Assembly (NCBI GenBank): GCA_937915045.1
Contig: CALDNM010000183.1
Span: 1-9,211 of the forward strand
Source: an uncultured Clostridia bacterium
GTDB lineage: Bacteria > Bacillota > Clostridia > Peptostreptococcales > Anaerovoracaceae
Length of the DNA: 9,211 nt
Direction of reading: 5' to 3'
The position numbers and the translations under genes were made by a program. Shown piece after piece: positions 1 through 6,493 of the stretch (within the stretch, counting starts at the first letter, position 1; the number at the start of each line of letters is the position of its first letter). Below the pieces are notes generated by a model, which did no database searches, was not told the origin of the DNA, and saw only the letters and a program-made list of their open reading frames with translations.

Positions 1-4
1 CGGG
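1..4. repeat. Left copy of candidate IS target duplication (CGGG)
   Basis: CGGG at the window edge is repeated at 1949-1952, immediately outside the other end of the insertion sequence. Four bases alone are weak evidence, but position and orientation are as expected for a target-site duplication. Bases to the left are not available. Confidence 0.4.
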
Positions 5-82
5 TATTTGACACTTGAATAAGATGAAAAACATGAGAAGCCTTGAAATAGGTGTATTTTTTTGTCAAATTTTTTAAATTTA

Positions 83-121
83 TTGTGGCATTCTGTGGCA
101 TTCTGTGATATAATAGGGTTT
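83..121 (+). promoter_or_regulatory. Transposase promoter with extended -10
   Basis: A perfect TATAAT lies at 109-114, preceded by TG at 106-107 with one base between, giving an extended -10 (TGATATAAT). The only -35-like hexamer is TTGTGG at 83-88 with a long 20-bp spacer, so the extended -10 probably carries the activity. The predicted start near 120-122 would give a leader of only about 16 nt and place the ribosome binding site almost at the 5' end of the message. Confidence 0.6.
84..107 (+). repeat. Tandem 10-bp direct repeat in transposase promoter
   Basis: The unit TGTGGCATTC occurs at 84-93 and 94-103 and starts a third time at 104-107, ending exactly where the -10 element begins. The one-helical-turn spacing would place the copies on the same face of the DNA. 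It may be a protein-binding site or merely slippage; nothing in the sequence decides this. Confidence 0.7.
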
Positions 122-136
122 AAGGAGGTGTGCGGT

Positions 137-1858
137 ATGCGACTCACTATTTCAAAATCGAAAAACGCGGAACAGCTGTACATTACCAAAGCGTTCCGGG
201 TCAATAAAAACAAGACTTCCTCAAGGATCATCAAAAAACTGGGATCGATGGCTTCTCTTCTTCCGCAGTTCGACAATGACCGCGACAAGGTGATACTCTG
301 GGCCAAAGAGCAGGCTAAGATCATGACTGAAGAAGAAAAGAGATCAGCCATGAAGATCGCGGTGGAATTTTCAGAAACGAAAAAACACGAAAAAGGTGAA
401 CAGCTTCGTTTCAATGCGGGATATCTATTTTTGCAGGATATTTATCACAAACTTGGTCTCCCTCAGATATGTTCGGAGATCTCTGCATCGACAAAGATCG
501 AATATGATCTTTCGGATATACTTGCCAAACTCATATATACCAGGATCATTTCCCCATCGTCAAAGCTTTCGTCATACGAATGCGCTTTTGATTTCATCCA
601 AAAGCCGAACTTCGATCTGCACCACATATACCGAAGTCTTGATGTGCTGGCAAGCCATTCAGATGAGATCCAGTCAAAGCTTTATCATAACAGCCTTGAT
701 GTCATTGACAGAAACAAAGGTATACTCTATTACGACTGTACCAACTACTTCTTTGAACTGGAAGAAGAAAGCGGAGATAAGAAGTATGGCAAAAGCAAAG
801 AAGGACGTCCTAATCCAATAGTGCAAATGGGGCTCTTCATGGATGGAAGCGGACTTCCACTTGCCTTTACGATGTTCCCTGGCAACGCGAGTGAACAGCC
901 ATCACTAAGACCTCTTGAGAAAAAGATACTCAGGGATTTTGGCCTTTCCAAATTTATCGTTTGCACGGATGCCGGACTTGCAAGCGCTGCGAATCGAAAA
1001 TTCAATGACCAAAAGGAACGTTCATTTATCGTCACCCAATCCTTGAAGAAACTAAAAGGGCACCTTCAAGACTGGGCTTTGGATAAAACAGGATGGCACC
1101 TTGGCAATAGTTCAAAAGAATATGATCTGACAGAAATAGAAGAAGAACGATTTCAGGATGCTGTCTTTTTCAAAGAACGCTGGATAAATGAAAACGGTCT
1201 GGAGCAGAGACTGATCGTGACTTTCAGTCCCAAATACAAAATGTATCAGCGCTCTGTGAGAGAACGCCAGATCTCCCGCGCGCAGAAGATAGTAGACCAG
1301 GGGAAACATGTTCTTAGCAGGAATCCTTCTTCGCCCACACGTTTCATAGATGAAATCAATATCACCGACGATGGAGAGGTCGCGGAAAATGTATCCATAT
1401 CGCTGAGCGATAAAAAGATCGAGAAAGAATCCGCCTTTGACGGATTCTATGGAGTATGCACAACTCTTGAAAGCGACATCAAAGATATCATACACATAAA
1501 CAAACAGCGTTGGCAGATCGAAGCCGCGTTCCGCACTATGAAAAGCGAATTCAAAGCACGTCCGGTCTACTTACACAGAGATGACCGTATACAGGCTCAT
1601 TTCCTTACCTGTTTTATCGCCCTCTTAGTCATTCGCATTTTAGAAAACAGACTTTCAAACAAATACACTTGTGAAGAACTGTTATACACGCTGCGAAACA
1701 TGGATATGCACAAGGTCAAAGGGTTCGGATATCTTTGTTCTTACACAAGGACTGATATCACAGATCTATTGCACAAAACGTTCGGATTCAGGACTGACGC
1801 AGAATTCGTTTCAGACAAAACGATGAAAAAAATCATCAAAGAAACTATGAAGCTGTAA
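137..1858 (+). CDS. IS1634-family DDE transposase
   Basis: Transposase of 573 residues that would catalyse excision and insertion of its own element. The ATG at 137 is chosen because AAGGAGGTG at 122-130 lies 6 nt upstream. An in-frame ATG at 62 would run through the promoter and gives an unlikely N-terminus. The catalytic triad can be followed: first Asp in YYDCTNYFFEL (about D200), second Asp in FIVCTDAGLAS (about D278), and the Glu in the IS4-type signature KQRWQIEAAFRTMKSE (about E462). The long insertion between the second Asp and the Glu fits the beta-strand-rich insertion domain of the IS4/IS1634 group. The N-terminal segment of about 40 residues with KNKTSSRIIKKLGS resembles the start of other family members. 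There is no frameshift or internal stop. It stands alone inside the element, with its own promoter upstream and a terminator hairpin just after the stop. Confidence 0.93.
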   Translation: MRLTISKSKNAEQLYITKAFRVNKNKTSSRIIKKLGSMASLLPQFDNDRDKVILWAKEQAKIMTEEEKRSAMKIAVEFSETKKHEKGEQLRFNAGYLFLQDIYHKLGLPQICSEISASTKIEYDLSDILAKLIYTRIISPSSKLSSYECAFDFIQKPNFDLHHIYRSLDVLASHSDEIQSKLYHNSLDVIDRNKGILYYDCTNYFFELEEESGDKKYGKSKEGRPNPIVQMGLFMDGSGLPLAFTMFPGNASEQPSLRPLEKKILRDFGLSKFIVCTDAGLASAANRKFNDQKERSFIVTQSLKKLKGHLQDWALDKTGWHLGNSSKEYDLTEIEEERFQDAVFFKERWINENGLEQRLIVTFSPKYKMYQRSVRERQISRAQKIVDQGKHVLSRNPSSPTRFIDEINITDDGEVAENVSISLSDKKIEKESAFDGFYGVCTTLESDIKDIIHINKQRWQIEAAFRTMKSEFKARPVYLHRDDRIQAHFLTCFIALLVIRILENRLSNKYTCEELLYTLRNMDMHKVKGFGYLCSYTRTDITDLLHKTFGFRTDAEFVSDKTMKKIIKETMKL

Positions 1859-1883
1859 AAATGCTACACTTTTTCCAATGGCT

Positions 1884-1932
1884 AAAAAGCCTGTATCTCA
1901 TTGATTACAATGGGTTGCAGGCTTTTACTTCT
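1884..1932 (+). terminator. Terminator of the transposase gene
   Basis: AAAAGCCTG (1885-1893) pairs with CAGGCTTTT (1918-1926), and an inner stem CATTG (1899-1903)/CAATG (1908-1912) closes on a 4-nt loop. T-rich sequence follows (TTTTACTTCTCTTT). It begins about 25 bp after the transposase stop and lies inside the insertion sequence. Confidence 0.7.
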
Positions 1933-1947
1933 CTTTAACTGTCAAAG

Positions 1948-1973
1948 ACGGGATTATATCACATCCCGTTTTC
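1948..1973 (+). terminator. Terminator-like hairpin spanning the right IS junction
   Basis: ACGGGAT (1948-1954) pairs perfectly with ATCCCGT (1963-1969) across an 8-nt loop and is followed by TTTTC. The left arm includes the putative CGGG target duplication, and the rest is host DNA, so this may be an older host terminator whose left arm the insertion duplicated. It should insulate arcA from transcription leaving the element. Confidence 0.55.
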
Positions 1974-1974
1974 A

Positions 1975-2010
1975 TTGCAATGTTTTCATTAAATAGGTAG
2001 AATGTATGAA
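1975..2010 (+). promoter_or_regulatory. Promoter of arcA
   Basis: A TTGCAA -35 (1975-1980) and a TAGAAT -10 (1998-2003) with an ideal 17-bp spacer precede arcA; transcription would start near 2010, leaving a leader of about 35 nt. The site lies wholly in host DNA to the right of the insertion sequence, so arcA expression need not depend on the element. A second AT-rich hexamer, TATATT at 2013-2018, has no good -35 partner. No clear ArgR box was recognised. Confidence 0.5.
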
Positions 2011-2044
2011 AGTATATTAGCATCGAACCAGGAAAGAGAGAAAA

Positions 2045-3265
2045 ATGTCAAAAGATATACATATCTATTCTGAGATCGGAAAACTCAACAAAGTGCTTCT
2101 TCATCGACTCGGCAGCGAGATCGAAGGTCTGGTACCGCAGAACTTTGAAAGACTGCTCTTTGACGATATACCGTATCTCAAAGTCGCTCAGCAGGAACAC
2201 GATACATTTGCTGAAGTCTTAAGAGACAATGGCGTTGAAGTCGTCTATTATGTCGATGAGACGGCGAAAGCCCTCGCGCAGGAATGGGTTAAGAAGGAGT
2301 TCATACTCCGCTTTGTCCGTGAAAGCAATGTGGATTCAGATGAAGCGAGATATCAGATCACCGATTATCTGATGAACATGCCTGTCAGGGACATGCTCTG
2401 CAAGGTGATCGAGGGCGTGAAGAAAACTGATGTCAAGCTCCGTGAATCGAGATCGCTCGCGAATTATATCAACAACAATTACCCTTACTTCATAGATCCC
2501 CTGCCGAATCTCTATTTCACCAGAGACCAGGGGGCATTCGTCGGGAACGGCCTGACTGTACATCACATGAGCACCGCAGCTAGGCGCCGCGAGCCTCTCA
2601 TGCTTGAGTACATGTACAGGTTCGACCGGGATCTCGCCGATCCCGAGACTCCATTATGGTACGACTATGACGACCCGTATTCTCTTGAAGGCGGAGATAT
2701 ACTCGTTCTCTCTGACAAGATCGTGGCTGTCGGACTTTCCCAGCGCACGACTGCCGCGGGGATAGAGACATTCGCGGAGAAGCTCCTGAAAGCTTCCTCT
2801 TTCGAAAAGGTCCTCGTCTTTGAGATACCGAAAGCGCGCGCTTTCATGCATCTCGATACTGTGTTCACTATGGTCGACTACGATAAGTTCACGATACATC
2901 CGGAGATAGAAGGTCCTCTGCAGATCTACGAGATCACACTTGACCGTGAAGGTTCGGCGCATTTTGAAAGCATACAGGACGATCTTCCGAAAATACTCGC
3001 GGCCGAGCTAAGGCTCCCTGCTGTCGAAATGATAAGATGCGGCGGTGATGACGATATGGCGGCGCAGAGAGAACAGTGGAACGACGGATCGAACACACTG
3101 GCCATCGCTCCCGGGAAAGTCATTACTTATGAGAGGAATTACGTCACAAACGATCTCCTCGCGAAGAAAGGCATCGACGTCATCACTATACCATCCTCCG
3201 AGCTTTCAAGAGGACGCGGCGGCCCGAGATGCATGAGCTGCCCGGTGAACAGAGACGATCTGTAA
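2045..3265 (+). CDS. arcA: Arginine deiminase
   Basis: Cytoplasmic enzyme that hydrolyses L-arginine to L-citrulline and ammonia, the first step of the arginine deiminase pathway, which yields ATP and helps resist acid. The 406 residues match the normal family length. The guanidino-group-modifying fold shows its expected residues: FTRD (D161), EGGD (E215), MHLDTVF (H269, D271), and the nucleophilic cysteine near the C-terminus in RCMSCPVNRDDL (C399). The N-terminal IHIYSEIGKLNKVLLHR is typical. The start ATG is preceded by AGGAAAGAG. The usual partners, ornithine carbamoyltransferase (arcB), carbamate kinase (arcC) and the antiporter arcD, do not follow; the next gene is thrH-like with its own promoter. 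They may lie elsewhere or be absent. All active-site residues are present, so the enzyme should work. Confidence 0.96.
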   Translation: MSKDIHIYSEIGKLNKVLLHRLGSEIEGLVPQNFERLLFDDIPYLKVAQQEHDTFAEVLRDNGVEVVYYVDETAKALAQEWVKKEFILRFVRESNVDSDEARYQITDYLMNMPVRDMLCKVIEGVKKTDVKLRESRSLANYINNNYPYFIDPLPNLYFTRDQGAFVGNGLTVHHMSTAARRREPLMLEYMYRFDRDLADPETPLWYDYDDPYSLEGGDILVLSDKIVAVGLSQRTTAAGIETFAEKLLKASSFEKVLVFEIPKARAFMHLDTVFTMVDYDKFTIHPEIEGPLQIYEITLDREGSAHFESIQDDLPKILAAELRLPAVEMIRCGGDDDMAAQREQWNDGSNTLAIAPGKVITYERNYVTNDLLAKKGIDVITIPSSELSRGRGGPRCMSCPVNRDDL

Positions 3266-3282
3266 CGCGCGAAACAGCATGT

Positions 3283-3317
3283 TTGAGACACCGCTTAAAT
3301 GGTGTATAATCATATCA
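3283..3317 (+). promoter_or_regulatory. Promoter of the thrH-like gene
   Basis: TTGAGA (3283-3288) and a perfect TATAAT (3305-3310) with a 16-bp spacer form a strong sigma-A type promoter just after arcA. Transcription would start near 3317, about 30 nt before the start codon. It implies that the two downstream genes can be expressed independently of arcA. No rho-independent terminator was seen between arcA and this promoter. Confidence 0.7.
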
Positions 3318-3347
3318 TTATTGTATTATTGAAAGGAAAAGGAAAAA

Positions 3348-3950
3348 ATGGATATTGTATGCTTGGATATGGAAGGTGTAGTTGTACCTGAGATCTGGAT
3401 CGAGTTCAGCAAAGTGAGCGGGATCCCGGAACTTACACGTACTACCCGAGATGAACCCGATTATGACAAACTGATGCACTGGCGTCTTGGGATCCTTAAG
3501 GATCACGGGCTGGGCCTCAAGGAGATACAGGATACTATCGCGCAGATAGATCCGTTCCCGGGAGCGAAGAAGTTCCTCGATGATCTCCGCGAGATCACGC
3601 AGGTGATAATCCTGAGTGATACGTTCACACAGTTCGCGAAGCCGCTGATGAAAAAGCTCGGCATGCCGACGCTGTTCTGCAATGAGCTCATAGTCGCTCC
3701 GGACGGAGAGATCAAGGATTTCCGCATGCGTCTTGAAGATTCGAAGCTGAGCACGGTCAAGGGCCTGCAGGCGATCGGATTCAACACTATAGCGAGCGGA
3801 GACAGCTATAACGATCTTGGCATGATAAAGGCAAGCAAGGCCGGTTTCCTGTTCAAGACTACTGATCAGATAAAAGCAGATAACCCGGATGTCCCGGCGT
3901 TCGACACGTTCGACGAACTCTTCGGAGCCATCAAGGCCGCTCTCGACTGA
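3348..3950 (+). CDS. thrH: ThrH-like phosphoserine phosphatase / homoserine phosphotransferase (HAD family)
   Basis: A 200-residue HAD-superfamily enzyme resembling Pseudomonas ThrH, which dephosphorylates phosphoserine and can transfer the phosphate to homoserine. It thereby touches serine and threonine synthesis in the cytoplasm. Motif I is DMEGV (D7, E9), the ThrH variant of DxDG with Glu at the second acidic position. The N-terminal CLDMEGVVVPEIWIEF and TTRDEPDYDKLM are very close to ThrH as remembered. Motif II is ILSDT (S90), the motif III lysine is K133 in DSKLSTV, and motif IV is GDSYND (D152, D156). The start has a strong AAGGAAAAGG site (3333-3342). The radical SAM gene follows after 45 bp on the same strand with no terminator, suggesting co-transcription. 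The family is confident; which of the two activities dominates in this organism is not shown by the sequence. Confidence 0.9.
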   Translation: MDIVCLDMEGVVVPEIWIEFSKVSGIPELTRTTRDEPDYDKLMHWRLGILKDHGLGLKEIQDTIAQIDPFPGAKKFLDDLREITQVIILSDTFTQFAKPLMKKLGMPTLFCNELIVAPDGEIKDFRMRLEDSKLSTVKGLQAIGFNTIASGDSYNDLGMIKASKAGFLFKTTDQIKADNPDVPAFDTFDELFGAIKAALD

Positions 3951-3991
3951 TCACTGACTGACGGAGAAAAACATTACAGCAAAGGGGTGAC

Positions 3992-4006
3992 ATGATTGAG
4001 ATATGA
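3992..4006 (+). other. Four-codon mini-ORF overlapping the radical SAM start
   Basis: ATG ATT GAG ATA TGA at 3992-4006 begins four bases before the TTG start of the radical SAM gene in a different frame and ends inside it. Both starts compete for the same AAAGGGGTGA site; the ATG is 1-2 nt from it, which is too close for efficient initiation. It may be chance, but an overlapping decoy start could lower or couple translation of the TTG gene. Confidence 0.25.
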
Positions 4007-4874
4007 AGGAAATATTTACAGACCGCCAAGCGAGGCTTACAGTCTCCTGGTGCAGGTGACGATAGGATGCTCGCACAATAAATGCACTTTCTGTTCGATG
4101 TTCAAGGACAAGAGGTTCAGGGTCCGCGACCCGAAGGAAGTCCTCGAGGATCTTGATTCGGCGAGAAAGATGTACAGGCGCATCGATAAGATATTCCTGT
4201 GCGATGGCGACGCGCTGTGCCTGGCTACGGATAAACTCATGCTGATACTGGACAAGATCCATGATACGTTCCCTGAATGCAAGAGAGTTTCCGTTTACGG
4301 TTCATCAAGAGATGTACTGCACAAAACTCCCGAAGATCTTAAGAAACTCAGGGACGCCGGCGTCGGTATCATCTATATAGGCGCGGAGACCGGAAGCGAC
4401 AGGATACTTAAAGATATCCATAAGGGGTCCGACAGAGCGCAGATCATAGAAGCGGTGCAGAAGATCGAAGATGCCGGGATCGCCGCGTCGGTGACGTTCA
4501 TTTCCGGTCTGGGCGGCAAGCCTCTGTGGCAGGAACACGCTATAGAGACAGCGTCCATGATCAGCAAGATGAGCCCGACTTACGCGAGCCTTCTGACTCT
4601 TATGCTTGAACCGGGAGCCCCTCTTCGTGAAGATGTGCTGGAGGGACGTTTCCAGCTGCTGAGCCCGGAGGAAGTTGTCGCCGAAACTCTGCTGATGATG
4701 AAAAACATAAATACAGATCCTGCCAGGGAATGCATTTTCCGCAGCAACCACGCTTCGAATTACATTTCCCTTCGCGGGACACTGCCTGCCGACAAAGACA
4801 GGATGATAGCAGAGCTGAGGATGGCCATGGAGAATACAGGTCTTCTAAAGGACGAAAGATTTCGTATGCTTTAA
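3996..4874 (+). CDS. Radical SAM protein, function unknown
   Basis: A 292-residue radical SAM enzyme that should bind a [4Fe-4S] cluster and cleave S-adenosylmethionine; the substrate is unknown. The cluster motif is GCSHNKCTFCSMF (C25, C30, C33), spaced CX4CX2C instead of the textbook CX3CX2C. From memory, proteins opening with MRYEG.IYRPPSEA and carrying GCSHN.CTFC form a recognisable group often annotated only as radical SAM or HemN-like. Further expected elements are the glycine-rich and acidic barrel strands FLCDGDAL (66-75) and YIGAETGSDRIL (126-137). The start is TTG at 3996, chosen because AAAGGGGTGA (3981-3990) lies 5 nt upstream and the resulting N-terminus matches the group. An ATG at 3992 in another frame reads only four codons before TGA. 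It is probably transcribed with the thrH-like gene; transcription ends at the hairpin at 4901-4933. Confidence 0.88.
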   Translation: MRYEGNIYRPPSEAYSLLVQVTIGCSHNKCTFCSMFKDKRFRVRDPKEVLEDLDSARKMYRRIDKIFLCDGDALCLATDKLMLILDKIHDTFPECKRVSVYGSSRDVLHKTPEDLKKLRDAGVGIIYIGAETGSDRILKDIHKGSDRAQIIEAVQKIEDAGIAASVTFISGLGGKPLWQEHAIETASMISKMSPTYASLLTLMLEPGAPLREDVLEGRFQLLSPEEVVAETLLMMKNINTDPARECIFRSNHASNYISLRGTLPADKDRMIAELRMAMENTGLLKDERFRML

Positions 4875-4900
4875 GAAAATATATTTATGACATTAAGCAC

Positions 4901-4933
4901 AAAACCCGGACGCGATGAACGCCCGGGTTTTTT
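4901..4933. terminator. Bidirectional terminator between converging genes
   Basis: AAAACCCGG (4901-4909) pairs with CCGGGTTTT (4923-4931); six T follow the plus-strand stem (4928-4933), and the A-run on the left supplies T residues for the minus strand. It sits 26 bp after the radical SAM stop and about 15 bp after the NlpC/P60 stop on the other strand, so it should end both transcripts. Confidence 0.88.
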
Positions 4934-4947
4934 AATCTATGCGCTGA

Positions 4948-6366
4948 TCACGCGAATACTCTTCTCGCTCCCATTACCGGCTGGAAATGCAGCCTGTGAG
5001 TCTTGACATGGTTCGGCCATGAATCAATGATCCTGCCGTGTCCGAGATATATCGCGATGTGATATACACTGCTGTTTCCATAGAAAACCAGATCTCCACG
5101 TTTCAAACGCGACACGCTGACCTTCTTGAGTTTCTTGTTCGCGAAAAGCTTCGCTGACTCATATTCATATCCCGGATGTGAATGCCTGACCGAACTGGAA
5201 GGCAGCGGATCTATTCCCGCGGCGTACAGACACTGCATCACAAGCCCCGAGCAGTCGCACCCCTGACTTGGTGTACCGGACGCTCCCACAGTATAGTCAG
5301 AACCCTTGTACTGATACGCCCTTGATATCATCGCTTCCACACACTGCTTTTTAGTACTGGTCATACTGACCTTCAGCGGGCTTGTATAACTTCCCAAGTG
5401 ATACCAGCTGTCCCTGGAAAACCCCATTTTCAGCCATGTCGCCTCATTGACATTGCCTGTCGCTTTCAGGTGATGCCTTCTCTGAAATTTTTTCACGTAC
5501 CGTTTCGTGGTATATGTATATCTCGGCCAGTAATGGCTTCCGATCCCGAAGTAATGGTTCACTCTTCTGACTTTGAGCCCCATGTATCCTGTTCTGAGAG
5601 TGTATCCGCCGCCGTGAAGTACGATGCGCGAACTATGTATCTTGAAGTAGTTTCCCGGAGTCTGATAGACCCTCTTTGCCGTGACATTGACAGTGCTGCT
5701 CACAAGATCGGAAGACGAGCCATCCGATCTCACAACGACGCGCCACTTGCTGCTCTCCTGCGCGTACCACTGCCTGGGGTATTTTATGATAACAGATCCG
5801 CTGCTGTCAGTAGTGAATGTCTCGAGCCTGGTCCATTTCCCATTCTGCAGCATCTGCAGTTCCACCTCATATGTGCCGGCCGGTGATATCTGTATATCAT
5901 CTGTAAGGTCCTTGCCTGCCGTCTTTTTCTGTTCAGTCATCAGCCCTGAAATAGTCAGTCCGGTCGCGTCTTTTATCCTCACTGTTATCTTTGGAAGCGC
6001 CGCTGAAGAAATGTATCCGCTTTTGATCTCCGCGGTTAAAGTGAATACGTCTCCCGGCGTCTGTGATGAAAATGCCCTGTCCGACTTCCATGTGACAGGC
6101 ACGCTTACCGTCTGCCCTGACGCGTCGGTCCCGGAGATCTTATCCGGAAGCGTAATATCCGACTCTTCGTTCCCGACAGAAACGGACTGCGACGCGATGC
6201 CTGCGTCGAGCGCGTCAAAACTTACGATCTCGATTTGTGCCGCCTCTTTCGCGGATGCCCGCGCGTCCGTCTGTGATGATGCTGATACTGCCGATGGCAT
6301 AGCTGCCGGTGTAAATACCATGACCACTGCCAGAAGAACTGCTGCTGCTCTGCTGCCTAATGTCAA
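4948..6366 (-). CDS. Exported NlpC/P60 peptidoglycan endopeptidase with Ig-like and peptidoglycan-binding-like regions
   Basis: A secreted 472-residue protein predicted to cut peptide bonds in peptidoglycan stems. Residues 1-29 form a Sec signal peptide (R6, then a hydrophobic AAAVLLAVVMVF core) with likely cleavage after SAVSA. Residues 45-132 resemble a bacterial Ig-like domain (VSVPVTWKSD, FTLTAEIKSGY). Residues 135-230 look like a second beta-sandwich (YEVELQMLQNGKWTRLETF). Residues 255-315 resemble a peptidoglycan-binding domain with a bulky aromatic insertion (LKVRRVNHYFGIG, VKKFQRRHHLKATGNVNEATW). The C-terminal NlpC/P60 domain covers 338-472, with the catalytic cysteine in DCSGLV (C372), the histidine in YHIAIYLG (H436), and N452/H453 as candidate third residue. 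The start is TTG, with AGAGGGG 7 nt upstream; no better start was seen. No LPXTG motif or C-terminal membrane anchor is present. The calls beyond NlpC/P60 and the signal peptide are by pattern only. Confidence 0.9.
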   Translation of the reverse strand: MTLGSRAAAVLLAVVMVFTPAAMPSAVSASSQTDARASAKEAAQIEIVSFDALDAGIASQSVSVGNEESDITLPDKISGTDASGQTVSVPVTWKSDRAFSSQTPGDVFTLTAEIKSGYISSAALPKITVRIKDATGLTISGLMTEQKKTAGKDLTDDIQISPAGTYEVELQMLQNGKWTRLETFTTDSSGSVIIKYPRQWYAQESSKWRVVVRSDGSSSDLVSSTVNVTAKRVYQTPGNYFKIHSSRIVLHGGGYTLRTGYMGLKVRRVNHYFGIGSHYWPRYTYTTKRYVKKFQRRHHLKATGNVNEATWLKMGFSRDSWYHLGSYTSPLKVSMTSTKKQCVEAMISRAYQYKGSDYTVGASGTPSQGCDCSGLVMQCLYAAGIDPLPSSSVRHSHPGYEYESAKLFANKKLKKVSVSRLKRGDLVFYGNSSVYHIAIYLGHGRIIDSWPNHVKTHRLHFQPVMGARRVFA

Positions 6367-6422
6367 ATTGAATCCCCTCTTCTTAATTATTGAATGATTA
6401 TTTTAGTTTTGTGATTGGTTTT

Positions 6423-6453
6423 TTACCATAACTTTCATAGATGGTAACATCAA
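6423..6453 (-). promoter_or_regulatory. Possible promoter/operator of the NlpC/P60 gene
   Basis: On the minus strand a TTGATG -35 (6448-6453) and a TATGGT -10 (6425-6430) are separated by 17 bp, about 50 nt upstream of the TTG start. A perfect 7-bp inverted repeat, TTACCAT (6423-6429)/ATGGTAA (6441-6447) with an 11-bp centre, covers the -10 and part of the spacer, as an operator would. It lacks a T-tract on either downstream side, so it is not a convincing terminator. Both hexamers match only 4 of 6 consensus bases, so the promoter is uncertain; the dyad itself is plain. Confidence 0.35.
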
Positions 6454-6493
6454 ACTCTTATATTTTCAACCGCTGCCGGTCTTTGTTTATATT

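Larger units (their letters stand above)
5..1948 (+). mobile_element. IS1634-type (IS4 superfamily) insertion sequence, complete
   Basis: A complete insertion sequence of about 1.94 kb carrying one DDE transposase gene. The left end (from base 5, TATTTGACACTTGAATA) and the reverse complement of the right end (from base 1948, TCTTTGACAGTTAAAGA) match at 13 of 17 positions and share the core TTTGACA, as expected for terminal inverted repeats. A direct repeat CGGG lies just outside both ends (1-4 and 1949-1952) and is a candidate target duplication. IS1634-family duplications are usually 5-6 bp, and the window starts at base 1, so its full length cannot be read. The exact ends could shift by one or two bases. 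The transposase is unbroken, so the copy may be active. Length and gene content fit the IS1634 family, recognised from the protein and not by database search. Confidence 0.8.

Noticed and set aside
62..136. An upstream ATG extending the transposase by 25 residues
   Set aside because: The extension runs through the extended -10 promoter and the tandem repeats, while the ATG at 137 has a strong ribosome binding site at the right distance.
3268..3290. AAACA/TGTTT hairpin after arcA as a terminator
   Set aside because: The stem is 5 bp with a 3-nt loop and no T-run follows.
5398..6397. Long plus-strand open frames (162 and 238 residues) opposite the NlpC/P60 gene
   Set aside because: They mirror a gene with a clear signal peptide and catalytic residues on the other strand and show no recognisable domain or ribosome binding site.
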